The notes: a model not told the origin generated them from the letters alone. Shown: positions 24,882-34,716, counted from the first letter of the stretch. The stretch: 64,000 bases of DNA from Ignavibacteriales bacterium (GCA_016709765.1 JADJMD010000013.1:186001-250000); one strand, 5' to 3'. Program-made: numbers and translations.

Positions 24882-27800
24882 TTAGTTAAATCCTACTCCA
24901 ACAGTAAAAAAGACTTGCCTTGGTATTGTTGTATAAGCTCTATAGGGTGCAACAAGATAACTAAACCTGGTTGGGTCATTTCCTGGCATATCCATAGTAA
25001 CACCCTGTTGAATCCATAAGTTAAGATCTTCATTTGTAGAAAACGGAGTGAGCCATTTGTTATCAAACAAATTCATTATCCTTAGACCAAGAATAATTTT
25101 GTAATTATCAAATTGAATGTCTTTATTAAAGCTAAAATCAACCATCGATTCTAAAGGATACCTTCGATTATAAACTGCATCCTTTAAGTCAAAACTTGTA
25201 ATGTAAGTATAAGGCAAACCAGATTGTGCAGTGTAAGTAAGACTAAAAACGGAATTACTAAAAGGTCTTATTCCCAAAATTTCAAAACCGCCTTCTACAT
25301 CAACAAAGTATTGCAGAAGTGCTCTAAAGTTATGTGTTCTATCCCAGCTTGCTAAAAATTCACCTGTAAAATTTCTAGTGGAGTATTCTCTTGAGTTATC
25401 AGGCCACTGCGCCTGTGCACCATAATTTCCGGCAGTGGTTTGTGAAAGGCTGTAAGATAATCTATAGGACCAATTTTTTGTAGAAAATGTTTCAAAACTT
25501 GCTTCAAATCCTAATGTAGAACCAAATCCGTTGTTTGCATATGTGTTTATGAAGTATAATGGATTATTTTCAAGATCAAATCCGGCATAAATACCACCAG
25601 GTGTCTGAGTTACATTTTTACTTCCGGTATATGCCGCAAGATACTGGCTGCCTATCTGGGATACACGGTCATTATAATATAGAACTAAGTCAAGTCTATG
25701 TATATCACTTAACTGCTGTTGTATTCCGAATTCATAGTTAATGGTTTTTTTAGGATCAAGATTTGGATTACCCAGCCCTTGCCAGCCAACCCATGTTTTT
25801 TTAGATAAAGCCTGACTAAAAATCGGCATTGATGAAAAGTGCCCATATTGAAATCTAAATGCTGTACCTTCTCCAATCGGAAATGATATACCAAAACGCG
25901 GAAGAAATATTAATTTAGTTTCTGAGCCAACGGTAGCGGGATTACCTGTTCCGCCGGGTCCCTCTGTACCAACATATAGAAAGTTATATGGATCAACAGG
26001 AACCTGAGTTTGGAAATTATAAAATTCTGTCCGCACACCAATGTTGGCAATTATTCCTTCATACTCCATTCTATCCTGAACGTAACCTCCCATGCTTATT
26101 GGATATGCTGTATAATAATCCGCAAAACCATTACGAGCCACATAAGTATTAGCTTGAAAACTTGAGTTTACACCATTATTAATCATATCCCAATATTGAA
26201 TTCCAATTCCTGCTTTTGCTAAGTGCGAGGCATCAAGCTGTCCTGTAAAATCAAATTTTAATCCAAAGTTTTCCGTTCTGCTATCCTGATAATAATTAGT
26301 GCTGAAACTAAAGGGTGCTCTGAATACATCTTTTTCCCACCAGCTGCCATCTCTTAAAACTGTTCCACTCGGATCGCTTGAACTATCTGCCCTGTCAACC
26401 TCTAGTCCATATCCAGCAAGATATTTAAACGGTAGCTCGTATTTTTCCTGCTGATGTGTTAAGGTTAATTCAGTAAATGATTGAGGATTTATTGAGTAAA
26501 CCCAATTTAATGTTTGAGCAATTGTTTGTTCTTCTCTTACGGGATCAATTGTAACAAGGTATTTTGTAGATACACCGGGAGGTGTAAATGCTAATCCGGA
26601 CCAGCGTATATCAGATGAGCCTGACCAAATACCGCCAATATAGCTTTGGTAGCTGCCCATTACTTTAAACTTATGTCCGCCACCAGGTTGGTAAGTTAAA
26701 TTAAGTATATAGTTTTGGCCTGTTTGAACTTTTTCCGGAGTAGGCAATCTTGTTGGATTTCTTTTGTATTCTCCAGAAACATAAAATTTTAAAATATTTG
26801 GATCAGCACCGAGAGGACCACCAAATCCAAATAAATATCTTTGATAAGAATATTGTCTGTAGTCATAAACTCCCAGAACATTTTCATCGCTGGGCTCATG
26901 ATTTTTTACCCATAGGTCGTAAGCCCATTTTATTTCTTCGTCAGCAAGCTGATTATACAATTCGGGATTACTATTTTTTAACCCTTCATATCTTGTACTA
27001 AATGTAAGTTCATTAAGTATCTGATCTTTCTTAGCCATCCATTGATCAAGAGTTCCCCATTTCTGCCATTCCCAATTATTTTTATCGTAGATATAGTCAC
27101 CATAATGATATTGTCCGGAAGGACGATACTCAACTCGAACTTCTCCGGTAAATTTTGGTGCGCCGTCCTTTAAAACAACTTTAACAATACCTGCCTGAGA
27201 GTTTCCGTATTCAGCAGAAAATCCACCTGTAATTAATTGAAGCTGCTGAACACCCAGTGGATTAACATCATACTTCCAGGAGTTATCAGCTTTTTCAGTT
27301 CCAAATGTTGCCGGTGCAGAAGTATTTGAACTCATCTGTTCAACACCATTTATTTGAAAATTCAATTCATAGGAACCGGAACCACGAACGGAATAATTTC
27401 CTTTTTGATCTTTCTGAAAACCGGCGCTTAATTCCAGCGCACCGCGCAGACCTTCAATCGGAGCAACTTTAATTTGTTTATCATCAATGTGTGTAGAAGT
27501 AGAAGTTTGATCTTTAATAACCGCGGGTCTTTTTGCAACTACAACTACCTGCTCCATCTGCAGTGCTTCGTCATTTAAACCAAAAGACAATTGAGTTGTT
27601 CTGTCAATATTTATCTCAACACCTTTTTCTGTTGACTTAGAGTAACCTATCATGCTTGCGGTTATATTATAAGTGCCGGGAGAGATATTTAAGATTACAA
27701 ATTGTCCATCAATATTTGTGGCAGCACCAAGATTGGTTCCTTCGATTAAAACATTTGCACCAATCAGTGGTTCCTTAGTGGATGCATCAATAACAATTCC

Positions 27801-27902
27801 GGATATTTTTCCTGACTGTCCTTGTGGAAAAATATTGATGCTAAAAAGAAAAAGTATTATTAAAAAAATCTTATAAAGATTTTTTATTTCTTTTTGTCTC
27901 AT
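24882..27902 (-). CDS. TonB-dependent outer-membrane receptor
   Basis: The 1006 residues hold a signal peptide, a CarboxypepD_reg-like beta-sandwich (about 32-108; GKISGIVIDASTKEPLIGAN) and a plug domain (about 118-260; VVVVAKRPAVIKDQTSTSTH, FSAEYGNSQAGIVKVVLKDG). A long 22-strand-type barrel ends in VFFTVGVGFN with a C-terminal aromatic. It would import a ligand across the outer membrane with TonB energy. It is not a standard SusC: no SusD lipoprotein follows, and the next genes are a large T9SS protein and a PorV/PorQ protein instead. A strong hairpin terminator lies only 30 bases upstream of its start, so it needs a promoter in that space or read-through from the propeller gene. Confidence 0.9.
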   Translation of the reverse strand: MRQKEIKNLYKIFLIILFLFSINIFPQGQSGKISGIVIDASTKEPLIGANVLIEGTNLGAATNIDGQFVILNISPGTYNITASMIGYSKSTEKGVEINIDRTTQLSFGLNDEALQMEQVVVVAKRPAVIKDQTSTSTHIDDKQIKVAPIEGLRGALELSAGFQKDQKGNYSVRGSGSYELNFQINGVEQMSSNTSAPATFGTEKADNSWKYDVNPLGVQQLQLITGGFSAEYGNSQAGIVKVVLKDGAPKFTGEVRVEYRPSGQYHYGDYIYDKNNWEWQKWGTLDQWMAKKDQILNELTFSTRYEGLKNSNPELYNQLADEEIKWAYDLWVKNHEPSDENVLGVYDYRQYSYQRYLFGFGGPLGADPNILKFYVSGEYKRNPTRLPTPEKVQTGQNYILNLTYQPGGGHKFKVMGSYQSYIGGIWSGSSDIRWSGLAFTPPGVSTKYLVTIDPVREEQTIAQTLNWVYSINPQSFTELTLTHQQEKYELPFKYLAGYGLEVDRADSSSDPSGTVLRDGSWWEKDVFRAPFSFSTNYYQDSRTENFGLKFDFTGQLDASHLAKAGIGIQYWDMINNGVNSSFQANTYVARNGFADYYTAYPISMGGYVQDRMEYEGIIANIGVRTEFYNFQTQVPVDPYNFLYVGTEGPGGTGNPATVGSETKLIFLPRFGISFPIGEGTAFRFQYGHFSSMPIFSQALSKKTWVGWQGLGNPNLDPKKTINYEFGIQQQLSDIHRLDLVLYYNDRVSQIGSQYLAAYTGSKNVTQTPGGIYAGFDLENNPLYFINTYANNGFGSTLGFEASFETFSTKNWSYRLSYSLSQTTAGNYGAQAQWPDNSREYSTRNFTGEFLASWDRTHNFRALLQYFVDVEGGFEILGIRPFSNSVFSLTYTAQSGLPYTYITSFDLKDAVYNRRYPLESMVDFSFNKDIQFDNYKIILGLRIMNLFDNKWLTPFSTNEDLNLWIQQGVTMDMPGNDPTRFSYLVAPYRAYTTIPRQVFFTVGVGFN

Positions 27903-27929
27903 ACGGGATTTACTTAATTAAATGGTAAT

Positions 27930-27955
27930 AAAAAGCCCGGCTTATTTTCCGGGCT
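27930..27955 (-). terminator. Rho-independent terminator
   Basis: AGCCCGG (27934-27940) and CCGGGCT (27949-27955) form a perfect stem around an 8-base loop, followed on the minus strand by TTTTTATTA. It lies 8 bases past the stop of the T9SS propeller gene and just before the TonB-dependent receptor start. It should separate the two, unless it acts as an attenuator. Confidence 0.85.
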
Positions 27956-27962
27956 CATAAAA

Positions 27963-29366
27963 CTATTTAATCAAACTCATTTTTTTACTGATTTTAGAGT
28001 CACCTGTAATTAAGGTGTAAAAATAAATTCCACTGGACAATCCATCACCTTTAAATAACTTTGTATGTCTGCCCGCAGAAACAAAACCATCAACCAATGT
28101 TTGAACCTCATTTCCTAAAATATCTGAAACAATAAGTTTAACATTAGAAGATTTTGGCAGATTAAATCTGATTAATGTGGATGGATTAAATGGATTTGGA
28201 TAATTCTGTTCCAAACTAAAATCAATATTCGCTAATATATCTTCTTCAACACTAACTACTGTTCTAGTAAATTTAAATGCTGATCTTGACCACTCATCAA
28301 TAACATACACTGTTGAGCTATCGGAAGTAATAGCAACGTCTGCGGGAGAAGTCATTGGTGCACCATTTGGATCTTGAATATCTCCGCTAAACTGACTTGG
28401 TAAATCGTAAACCGGTAAAGCAAAGATTCCATCCATATAAAATGCTTTTACCCATCTGCGTGTACTATCAACTCCTGCAACCCAAAGTAGATTATTTTTA
28501 TCATGAGTAATTCCGCATGGATAAAAATCATTGAACGCTAAAAAATTATCGGCATCAAGTATTCTTTGTCCACTATAATCAATAGGAGTCCTTTGGGTTC
28601 CCCCTGTCCAAACGGCTATGCCGCCGGTTTGTTGTATACTTGAGTAGGAATTTCTTGAAGTATAAAATGGAGTGGAAGTATTGAAATAATCTCCATCTGG
28701 AATAAGAGCAACATCTCTAATTAAATCAATCCCACCTAGTTGGGCTCCACCCGGTTCTAGAGCATATTGTGCAGGTGGAATGTATGAACCATATCCAGCG
28801 ACTGTAATTGTATCACTAAAATTATAGCATCTGAAAGTAGTACCAAATGAAATTCCAGTAAAGATTACAGAATCTTTACTTATATCAATACCGTGATTAT
28901 AAGAACCATAACCACTTCCTTGAATACCAAATCCATATTTGATTACTTGAAGAGTATCGAAGTTTGGATACAAATACATTGCAGCAACGGTGTTGGGCTG
29001 AGTTTTGGGATACGGTTGCGAAGCACTTATATATAAGGTATTTCCCAATGCAGCGATGCCTCTTAAAGCACCGATATTACCGAGTAATGAATCTGAGTCT
29101 CCGTTATCATTAAAATCAATAAATTTTTGAAATACTGTATCACCCGGGACTAAGAAATAAATTGCATTATGTGCTGAAACATCCTGAATTCGGCTTGAAA
29201 TTACCCAGAGTGTTCCATCATCCGCTACGGCTGAAAGAAAAGGTCTTACAATATCACTATCAGCCGGTGGAAAATATAATTGCTGAGAGTATTGCCAGGG
29301 GTTTTGGGAATATAAACTTGGTACAAATAAAATAGTTAGAATTGCAAATCGTAAAAAAGATTTCAT
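27963..29366 (-). CDS. Exported beta-propeller-like protein with T9SS sorting domain
   Basis: These 467 residues have a signal peptide (FLRFAILTILFVPSLYSQ). About 350 residues of repeated beta-blade-like segments follow (AVADDGTLWVISS, GITHDKNNLLWVAGV, ADVAITSDSSTVYVIDEWS), of the kind seen in NHL/SMP-30-type propellers. The T9SS domain starts at QNYPNPFNPSTLIRF and ends KKMSLIK. The function is unknown; such proteins often bind ligands or act as lactonase-like enzymes, with nothing here to choose. GAGG lies just upstream of the ATG and can serve as ribosome-binding site. Transcription is divergent from the sugar-enzyme operon that begins at 29533 across a 166-base gap with no clear promoter box. 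Confidence 0.75.
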   Translation of the reverse strand: MKSFLRFAILTILFVPSLYSQNPWQYSQQLYFPPADSDIVRPFLSAVADDGTLWVISSRIQDVSAHNAIYFLVPGDTVFQKFIDFNDNGDSDSLLGNIGALRGIAALGNTLYISASQPYPKTQPNTVAAMYLYPNFDTLQVIKYGFGIQGSGYGSYNHGIDISKDSVIFTGISFGTTFRCYNFSDTITVAGYGSYIPPAQYALEPGGAQLGGIDLIRDVALIPDGDYFNTSTPFYTSRNSYSSIQQTGGIAVWTGGTQRTPIDYSGQRILDADNFLAFNDFYPCGITHDKNNLLWVAGVDSTRRWVKAFYMDGIFALPVYDLPSQFSGDIQDPNGAPMTSPADVAITSDSSTVYVIDEWSRSAFKFTRTVVSVEEDILANIDFSLEQNYPNPFNPSTLIRFNLPKSSNVKLIVSDILGNEVQTLVDGFVSAGRHTKLFKGDGLSSGIYFYTLITGDSKISKKMSLIK

Positions 29367-29532
29367 AATTACCTCATCAATAATTATTGTGTAAAAAAAA
29401 TATTTGCTTAAATAATTTTCTTTTTAAATATAAAGAAAAAAATATTTCGTTGTGCCAATTAATTAATTATTCTGTAAAATATTTTTCATATTTAATACTT
29501 AAATTAGTTTTAGCATTATTATAATCTTAAGA

Positions 29533-31008
29533 ATGGAAATATTTCAAATAATTTTACTCATCAGTGTTTTTGTTTTTATGGCACTGATGATGTTTTTCCG
29601 AAAAATTCCTGCACTTATCGCACTACCATTAATGGCTGTTTTGATTGCTATTATAGGTAATATAAATTTTACGGATATAATAGAATATGTTATAGGACAA
29701 GGCTCACTAAAGCTACATCAGGCTTATACAATTGCGTTATTTGGCAGTATGCTCAGTGTTCTTATGCAAAAAACAGGTGTTGCTGAAGCTTTTATTAAAA
29801 AAGGTGCTGAACTTTCAGGCGATAATCCATGGCTAATTGCCATCATTTTACTTTTGCTAATTATTTCTCTTTTTACAACTCTTGGTGGACTTGGTGCGAT
29901 TATTATGGTTGCAACAATCGTTCTCCCAATTATGTCTTCAGTTGGAATTGGTCCGATGACATCGGTTGGAATTTTTCTTTTCGGATTAAGCATTGGTGGT
30001 ATCCTTAATGTTGGCAACTGGGCGGTTTACATAAGTGTAATGGGATTAACGGTTGATGAGATTCGTCCTTTTGCAATGCTGATGTTTTTAGTTTCAATTC
30101 TTGGTGCGATCGTTTATATCACAATCCAGATTTACCGCGATGGACATGATTTGAATTTTAAGAAAATAATTTTCAGAAGTTTAATAATAATTTTTGCACT
30201 TACTCTTATTTATTACCTATATACTTCCTTGACTTCATATGAATCTAAAATTCAGTTCACTGAAATTTTATCTAATGTTGGAATTGCCTTAAAATGGATT
30301 ATTGCAATTTGCATTGCCCTGCTTTTCATCACTGCTTTTATAAGAATAATTTTAAGGAAAAATGAAAATGCAGTCCAACCTCATTGGATATCGTTCCTTT
30401 CGCCTATTCTTCCATTATTCTTAATTCTTTTATTTGATGTTAATTTTATCGCTGCATTTATTGTAGGATTGCTTTATGCTTTTCTAACAACTTATAAAAA
30501 GGGAAGATTAAATTTATTTATACAAGCTTGCTTTGAAGGCGGAGGAGTTGTAATGCCCGCAGTTGTGTTGATGTTTGGAATTGGAATGCTGCTGGTTGCT
30601 ATAATGGGTCCAGGTGTAACTCTTGATCAATATCCCGATGGGTGGCCGGTTTTGAATATTGTAAAACCATTGATGGCTCAGATAATTCCTTCGAATCCAA
30701 TAAGTTACATATTAATATTTTCTGCGGCTGCGCCTTTAGCTCTTTATCGTGGACCATTAAACGTATGGGGAATGGGATACGGACTTGCAGCTGTTTTTTT
30801 AGCAAGCGGATTGAATCCCGGAGCTGTAATGGGTTTGCTCATAGCAGTTGGACAAATACAGGGAATTTCTGATCCTACAAATACACATAACGTCTGGCTC
30901 GCAAATGAAATGAGAGTTGATGTTCAAAAAGTTTTATGGAATACAATTATTTATACCTGGTTAATGGCGATTGTCGGTTTAATTATTTCGTCAATAATGT
31001 TTATGTGA
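29533..31008 (+). CDS. Ion-transporter-superfamily permease (gluconate/citrate-like)
   Basis: These 491 residues form 12 or so transmembrane helices. The two halves resemble the IT superfamily (GntP/CitT/DctM-like) layout: a first half with ALFGSMLSVLMQKTGVAEAF, GGLGAIIMVATIVLP and GGILNVGNWAVYISV, and a second half with GGGVVMPAVVLMFGIGMLL and a polar re-entrant-like GQIQGISDPTNTHNVW. Members mostly move organic acids, such as gluconate, citrate or dicarboxylates, with H+ or Na+. It heads the nine-gene plus-strand operon, 8 bases from the HyuA-like gene. If acids are the cargo, a sugar acid or an N-acyl amino acid would be candidates, which would bear on what the HyuA-like and FAD proteins do. 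The substrate is not readable from sequence. Confidence 0.8.
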   Translation: MEIFQIILLISVFVFMALMMFFRKIPALIALPLMAVLIAIIGNINFTDIIEYVIGQGSLKLHQAYTIALFGSMLSVLMQKTGVAEAFIKKGAELSGDNPWLIAIILLLLIISLFTTLGGLGAIIMVATIVLPIMSSVGIGPMTSVGIFLFGLSIGGILNVGNWAVYISVMGLTVDEIRPFAMLMFLVSILGAIVYITIQIYRDGHDLNFKKIIFRSLIIIFALTLIYYLYTSLTSYESKIQFTEILSNVGIALKWIIAICIALLFITAFIRIILRKNENAVQPHWISFLSPILPLFLILLFDVNFIAAFIVGLLYAFLTTYKKGRLNLFIQACFEGGGVVMPAVVLMFGIGMLLVAIMGPGVTLDQYPDGWPVLNIVKPLMAQIIPSNPISYILIFSAAAPLALYRGPLNVWGMGYGLAAVFLASGLNPGAVMGLLIAVGQIQGISDPTNTHNVWLANEMRVDVQKVLWNTIIYTWLMAIVGLIISSIMFM

Positions 31009-31016
31009 TTATTTAA

Positions 31017-33173
31017 TTGAAGAGAAAAATTAAAATAGGAATTGATGTTGGCGGAACTTTTACTCACGCAGTTGCAGTAGATATTTCCAATTTTAAATTA
31101 ATTGGGAAAGCCTGCGTTCCAACTACCCATAAAGCAAATGAAGGGGTTGCTAAAGGTGTTGTTGATTCTATGCATCTCCTGATTGATGATCACAAAATCA
31201 ATCCTGATGAAATTGTTCTAATTGCACACTCTACAACACAAGCAACCAATGCTTTACTTGAAGGCGATGTCGCAATTGTTGGTATTATCGGAATGGGAAA
31301 AGGTCTGGAAGGAATTCGTGCTAAGAATGAAATCAATCTAAAGAATATTGAACTCTCTCCGGGAAAATTTCTACAGACAAAATTCAGATTTATCGATTTG
31401 TCTTCAAAGCTTACCGAAGACGCAATTAAAAAAAATATTAATGATTTACTAAATGAGGGTGCTCAAGTTATTGTTGCATCAGAAGCATTTGGTGTTGATG
31501 ATACAAAGAATGAAGATTTGGTTGTTTCGGTTGCTGAATCTTTGAATCTTCAGGCAACAGCAGCAAGTAGAATTTCAAAACTTTATGGATTGAGAGTTCG
31601 CACTCGTACAGCAGTTATAAATGCCAGTATGATGCCGAGAATGCTGGAAACAGCAAATATGACAGAAGAAGCAATTCGTAAAAGCGGAATCAAAGCACCG
31701 TTAATGGTTATGCGTTCCGATGGCGGTATAATGGATATTAATGAAATGCGAAAACGTCCGATACTAACTATGCTTTCTGGTCCTGCTGCAGGTGTTACAG
31801 CTGCATTAATGTACGAAAAAGTTTCAGATGGAATATTTCTCGAAGTTGGGGGAACATCAACTGATATTTCTGTCATCAAAAATGGAAAACCTCAAGTTAA
31901 GAGCGCACAAATTGGTGGTAACAGGCTTTACTTAAGAACCCTGGATGTTAGAACCCTTGGAATTGCAGGTGGTTCAATTCCCAGAATCCAGGGAAATAAA
32001 ATTATTGATGTTGGTCCACGCAGCGCACACATAGCAGGTTTAAATTATGTTTCTTTTAGTGATGAGAATTTTTCTGATATAGAATTAGAAAAAGTGCAGC
32101 CATTAAAAAATGACCCGGATGATTACTTGTCAATCAAAATTAAAAATGAGTTCAAAAAAAGATTCACTATTACGCCAACTGGCGCATCAAATTTTCTAGG
32201 GCTTGTAAAAGACGCCGGACACGGAGTAGCAAATCTTGCATCAATTAATAAATGTTTTGAATCTCTTTCTAAGATTTTTAATAATGCACCTAAAGATATA
32301 GCTGAACAGATTCTTAAAATCTCAGCAGAAAAAATTAAACCTGTTATCTCACAACTCTCAAGAGAGTACAAATTAGATAAAGAATTAATTCAACTTGTTG
32401 GCGGTGGTGGTGGTGCAACTGCTCTTGTACCTTTTACAGCAAAGCATTTAAATTATCCGCATAAAATTGCAAAAGATTGTGAAGTAGTTTCAGCAATTGG
32501 AGCTGCTCTTGGGATGATACGTGATTCTGTTGAAAAATCCATTATTAATCCAACTGAAAATGATATAATATCTTTGCGCCAGCAGGCATTTGATTCAGTC
32601 GCATCAATGGGGGCAGTTCCCGAATCTATAGAAGTTACAGTAGAAATTGATTCAAAAAATAAAAAAGTAATTGCAGTTGCAATGGGTTCGAGCGAAATGC
32701 GTTCACGCGATGTTCAAATCAAAGAGTTGACTGAAAATGATATTAGGAAAATTGCTTCTGTCTCGATGAGGACAGGTGAAGATAAAGTAGTTATCTCAGG
32801 GAACACATCATTCTTTTATGCAATAACTTTTAAGCAGATTAAAAAACATTTATTCGGATTTATTAAAGATGAAACACAAAAACTTAGAGTAATAGATCGC
32901 GAAGGGACAATAAAACTTCAATTAAATGATGCATTGTGTGAAAGTGTTACATCAAATTCTGTAAAATCAAAAATAAAAGAAATGATCGGAACTCTAACAA
33001 CATTCGGAGATGCCGGTGCACTTGTTCCAGATATCTTTTTATTAATCTCATCAAAGATTGTTGATTTTACAGGGTTAATAAATGAAGCCCAGATAATGGC
33101 TTTAGTTGATTTTGAACTTTCTAAAATTCCACAGGATGAAAAAATTATAGTGATTGCCTCACCGAAGAAATAG
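31017..33173 (+). CDS. HyuA-like hydantoinase/oxoprolinase A-subunit protein without a HyuB partner
   Basis: The 718 residues begin at TTG, 8 bases after the permease stop. They show the HyuA ASKHA-type ATPase fold: IGIDVGGTFTHAVAV (phosphate-1, residues 6-20), HSTTQATNALLEGDVA near 70-85, and LSGPAAGVTAALMYEKVSDG with FLEVGGTSTDISVIKNGKP (phosphate-2, about 250-295). A glycine-rich LVGGGGGATALVPF follows near 461-474. HyuA proteins drive ATP-dependent ring opening (hydantoins, 5-oxoproline) or ketone carboxylation, usually with a HyuB subunit. No HyuB is in the window. A C-terminal extension (about 525-718) with no named match could replace it. In the operon the ring substrate might be a lactam- or lactone-type sugar product, but this is speculative. 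Confidence 0.82.
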   Translation: MKRKIKIGIDVGGTFTHAVAVDISNFKLIGKACVPTTHKANEGVAKGVVDSMHLLIDDHKINPDEIVLIAHSTTQATNALLEGDVAIVGIIGMGKGLEGIRAKNEINLKNIELSPGKFLQTKFRFIDLSSKLTEDAIKKNINDLLNEGAQVIVASEAFGVDDTKNEDLVVSVAESLNLQATAASRISKLYGLRVRTRTAVINASMMPRMLETANMTEEAIRKSGIKAPLMVMRSDGGIMDINEMRKRPILTMLSGPAAGVTAALMYEKVSDGIFLEVGGTSTDISVIKNGKPQVKSAQIGGNRLYLRTLDVRTLGIAGGSIPRIQGNKIIDVGPRSAHIAGLNYVSFSDENFSDIELEKVQPLKNDPDDYLSIKIKNEFKKRFTITPTGASNFLGLVKDAGHGVANLASINKCFESLSKIFNNAPKDIAEQILKISAEKIKPVISQLSREYKLDKELIQLVGGGGGATALVPFTAKHLNYPHKIAKDCEVVSAIGAALGMIRDSVEKSIINPTENDIISLRQQAFDSVASMGAVPESIEVTVEIDSKNKKVIAVAMGSSEMRSRDVQIKELTENDIRKIASVSMRTGEDKVVISGNTSFFYAITFKQIKKHLFGFIKDETQKLRVIDREGTIKLQLNDALCESVTSNSVKSKIKEMIGTLTTFGDAGALVPDIFLLISSKIVDFTGLINEAQIMALVDFELSKIPQDEKIIVIASPKK

Positions 33174-33175
33174 AT

Positions 33176-34033
33176 ATGAACATTGATAAGACATACGATT
33201 ATATAATTTATTCTGCCGGTTTAACTGGGGTTTTAACTGCACTTAATCTATCCAAAAAAGGTAAACGTGTTTTACTTCTTAACTATTACGGTTTTATGGG
33301 TGGAACTATTACGGAATCATTAAATTGTTTTCAATTAGTTGATGAAAATCAGTTAAATGTTTTCTCAAGAAACCTTTTAAATAAAATAAAATCAGAAAAA
33401 GATGGGATCCTTTACCAGGATATCCAAAATGTTATAATCAATCCTGAAACAGTAAAAATTGTTTTACAAACACTGATTGAAGATTCTAAAGTAGATTTAT
33501 TATTTCATATAGTACCGTTTTATATAAGACAAAAAAACGAATATGTAGAATTGTCTGTATCAGGCAAAGAAGGCGTTTTTCAAGTTACCGGCAAAACGAT
33601 AATTGATACATCAGATGAATATGATTTATTGAAGCTTGAAAATGTCAAGAGAAGTTTGAATGAACTTTACTGCAATATGTTTTTAAGCATTATAAATAAT
33701 GATTTATGGAAGGATCATAATTTATTAAACAGAAAAATTAATTTGAATGATCGAAGATATTGGGTTTCGTTAAAGCTGCCAAAACCTGGAAATGAATTTT
33801 TTATCGAAAATAATTCTCAGAGAATAATTAACGATTTTGAAGAAGTCATTCAAAAAAGTGGTGGAAGGATTCAAATGCTGGCAGCCCAAACGCAAAAAGT
33901 TTATAGCGTTGATAATCTTAGTATTACTAAAAATATTTTTCATATAAACTCCATTCTTTCAAAAGAATATAGCTTTACTCAATTATTATCAAAAGTTTCT
34001 GAAGTAGAATCCCAAATGAGTAAAATAAAATGA
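33176..34033 (+). CDS. Short FAD-oxidoreductase-like protein, degenerate paralogue of the 34.7-kb enzyme
   Basis: The 285 residues start like an FAD-dependent oxidoreductase (YDYIIYSAGLTGVLTALNLS, then VLLLNYYGFMGGTITESL), matching the paralogue two genes on (YDVVVAGAGIAGISAAVKAA, VLLIEHYGFVGGMSTAG). The dinucleotide-binding GxGxxG is weakened: the first Gly is Ser. The protein stops after about 285 residues, so the C-terminal FAD-contacting motif of the paralogue (LLVAGRCISSTREGHSA) is missing. It may bind no FAD and act as a partner subunit, or be a decaying copy. Its reading frame is open, starts 2 bases after the HyuA stop and overlaps nanE by 4 bases, which argues for expression. Confidence 0.7.
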   Translation: MNIDKTYDYIIYSAGLTGVLTALNLSKKGKRVLLLNYYGFMGGTITESLNCFQLVDENQLNVFSRNLLNKIKSEKDGILYQDIQNVIINPETVKIVLQTLIEDSKVDLLFHIVPFYIRQKNEYVELSVSGKEGVFQVTGKTIIDTSDEYDLLKLENVKRSLNELYCNMFLSIINNDLWKDHNLLNRKINLNDRRYWVSLKLPKPGNEFFIENNSQRIINDFEEVIQKSGGRIQMLAAQTQKVYSVDNLSITKNIFHINSILSKEYSFTQLLSKVSEVESQMSKIK

Positions 34034-34716
34034 ACAATGAAATAATTTCAAAGCTAAAACATGGATTAATTGTCTCCTGTCAGGCAGAAGGTGAATCTCC
34101 ATTTAATTCACCAGAAGGTGTAACGATGTTTGCCAAAGCCGCTATCGCTGGTGGCTCCATTGGAATTAGAAGTGAGGGAATTGATAAAACAAAACTGATC
34201 CTTGCAACAGTTAGGGTTCCAGTAATCGGATTAATCAAATCTTATTTTGATGATGGAAGCGTAAGAATAACCGGATCATTTTCTGATGTTGATAATCTAT
34301 CGTTTATTGGTTGTCCAATCATTGCTGTTGATGGTACTTTTAGAAAACGCGAAGGATTGACCGGACCCGAATTCATTCACAGAATCAAATCTGAATTTGA
34401 TGCTCTCATAATGGCTGATATTGCAAAAGAAGATGAAGCAATTGAATGCGAAAAAACCGGTGCAGATTTTATTTCAACAACATTAAACGGTTATACACTG
34501 GAAACATTAAAAGATAAAAATGATTCACCTAATTTTGAACTTGTAAAATCATTGGTAAAAAAAATAAAAATTCCAGTAATAGCTGAAGGGAGAATTAACA
34601 ATCCTTCAGATGCAAAAAGAATGATTGATGTTGGTGCGTTTGCAGTTGTTGTTGGAACAGCTATTACACGTCCACATATTGTTACCAGTTGGTATGTTGA
34701 TGCTATTAAAAAATGA
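34030..34716 (+). CDS. nanE: N-acylmannosamine/N-acylglucosamine-6-phosphate 2-epimerase (NanE)
   Basis: The 228 residues are the normal NanE length and order: LKHGLIVSCQAEGESPFNSP at the start, AKAAIAGGSIGIRSEGIDK near 37-55, VPVIGLIKSYFDD near 70, and the GADFISTTLNGYT element near 145-157. PVIAEGRINNPSDAK near 178-192 has the catalytic-region Glu, followed by AFAVVVGTAITRP. NanE converts ManNAc-6-P and GlcNAc-6-P into each other in the cytosol. It overlaps both flanking FAD-oxidoreductase genes by 4 bases, so the three are translationally coupled. It is the best functional anchor in the operon and points to an N-acylated amino sugar. No nanA, nanK, nagA or nagB is in the window. Confidence 0.92.
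   Translation: MNNEIISKLKHGLIVSCQAEGESPFNSPEGVTMFAKAAIAGGSIGIRSEGIDKTKLILATVRVPVIGLIKSYFDDGSVRITGSFSDVDNLSFIGCPIIAVDGTFRKREGLTGPEFIHRIKSEFDALIMADIAKEDEAIECEKTGADFISTTLNGYTLETLKDKNDSPNFELVKSLVKKIKIPVIAEGRINNPSDAKRMIDVGAFAVVVGTAITRPHIVTSWYVDAIKK

Noticed and set aside
24882..27902. Classical SusC/SusD polysaccharide utilisation locus
   Set aside because: No SusD-like lipoprotein lies near the receptor; the neighbours are a T9SS protein and a PorV/PorQ protein.
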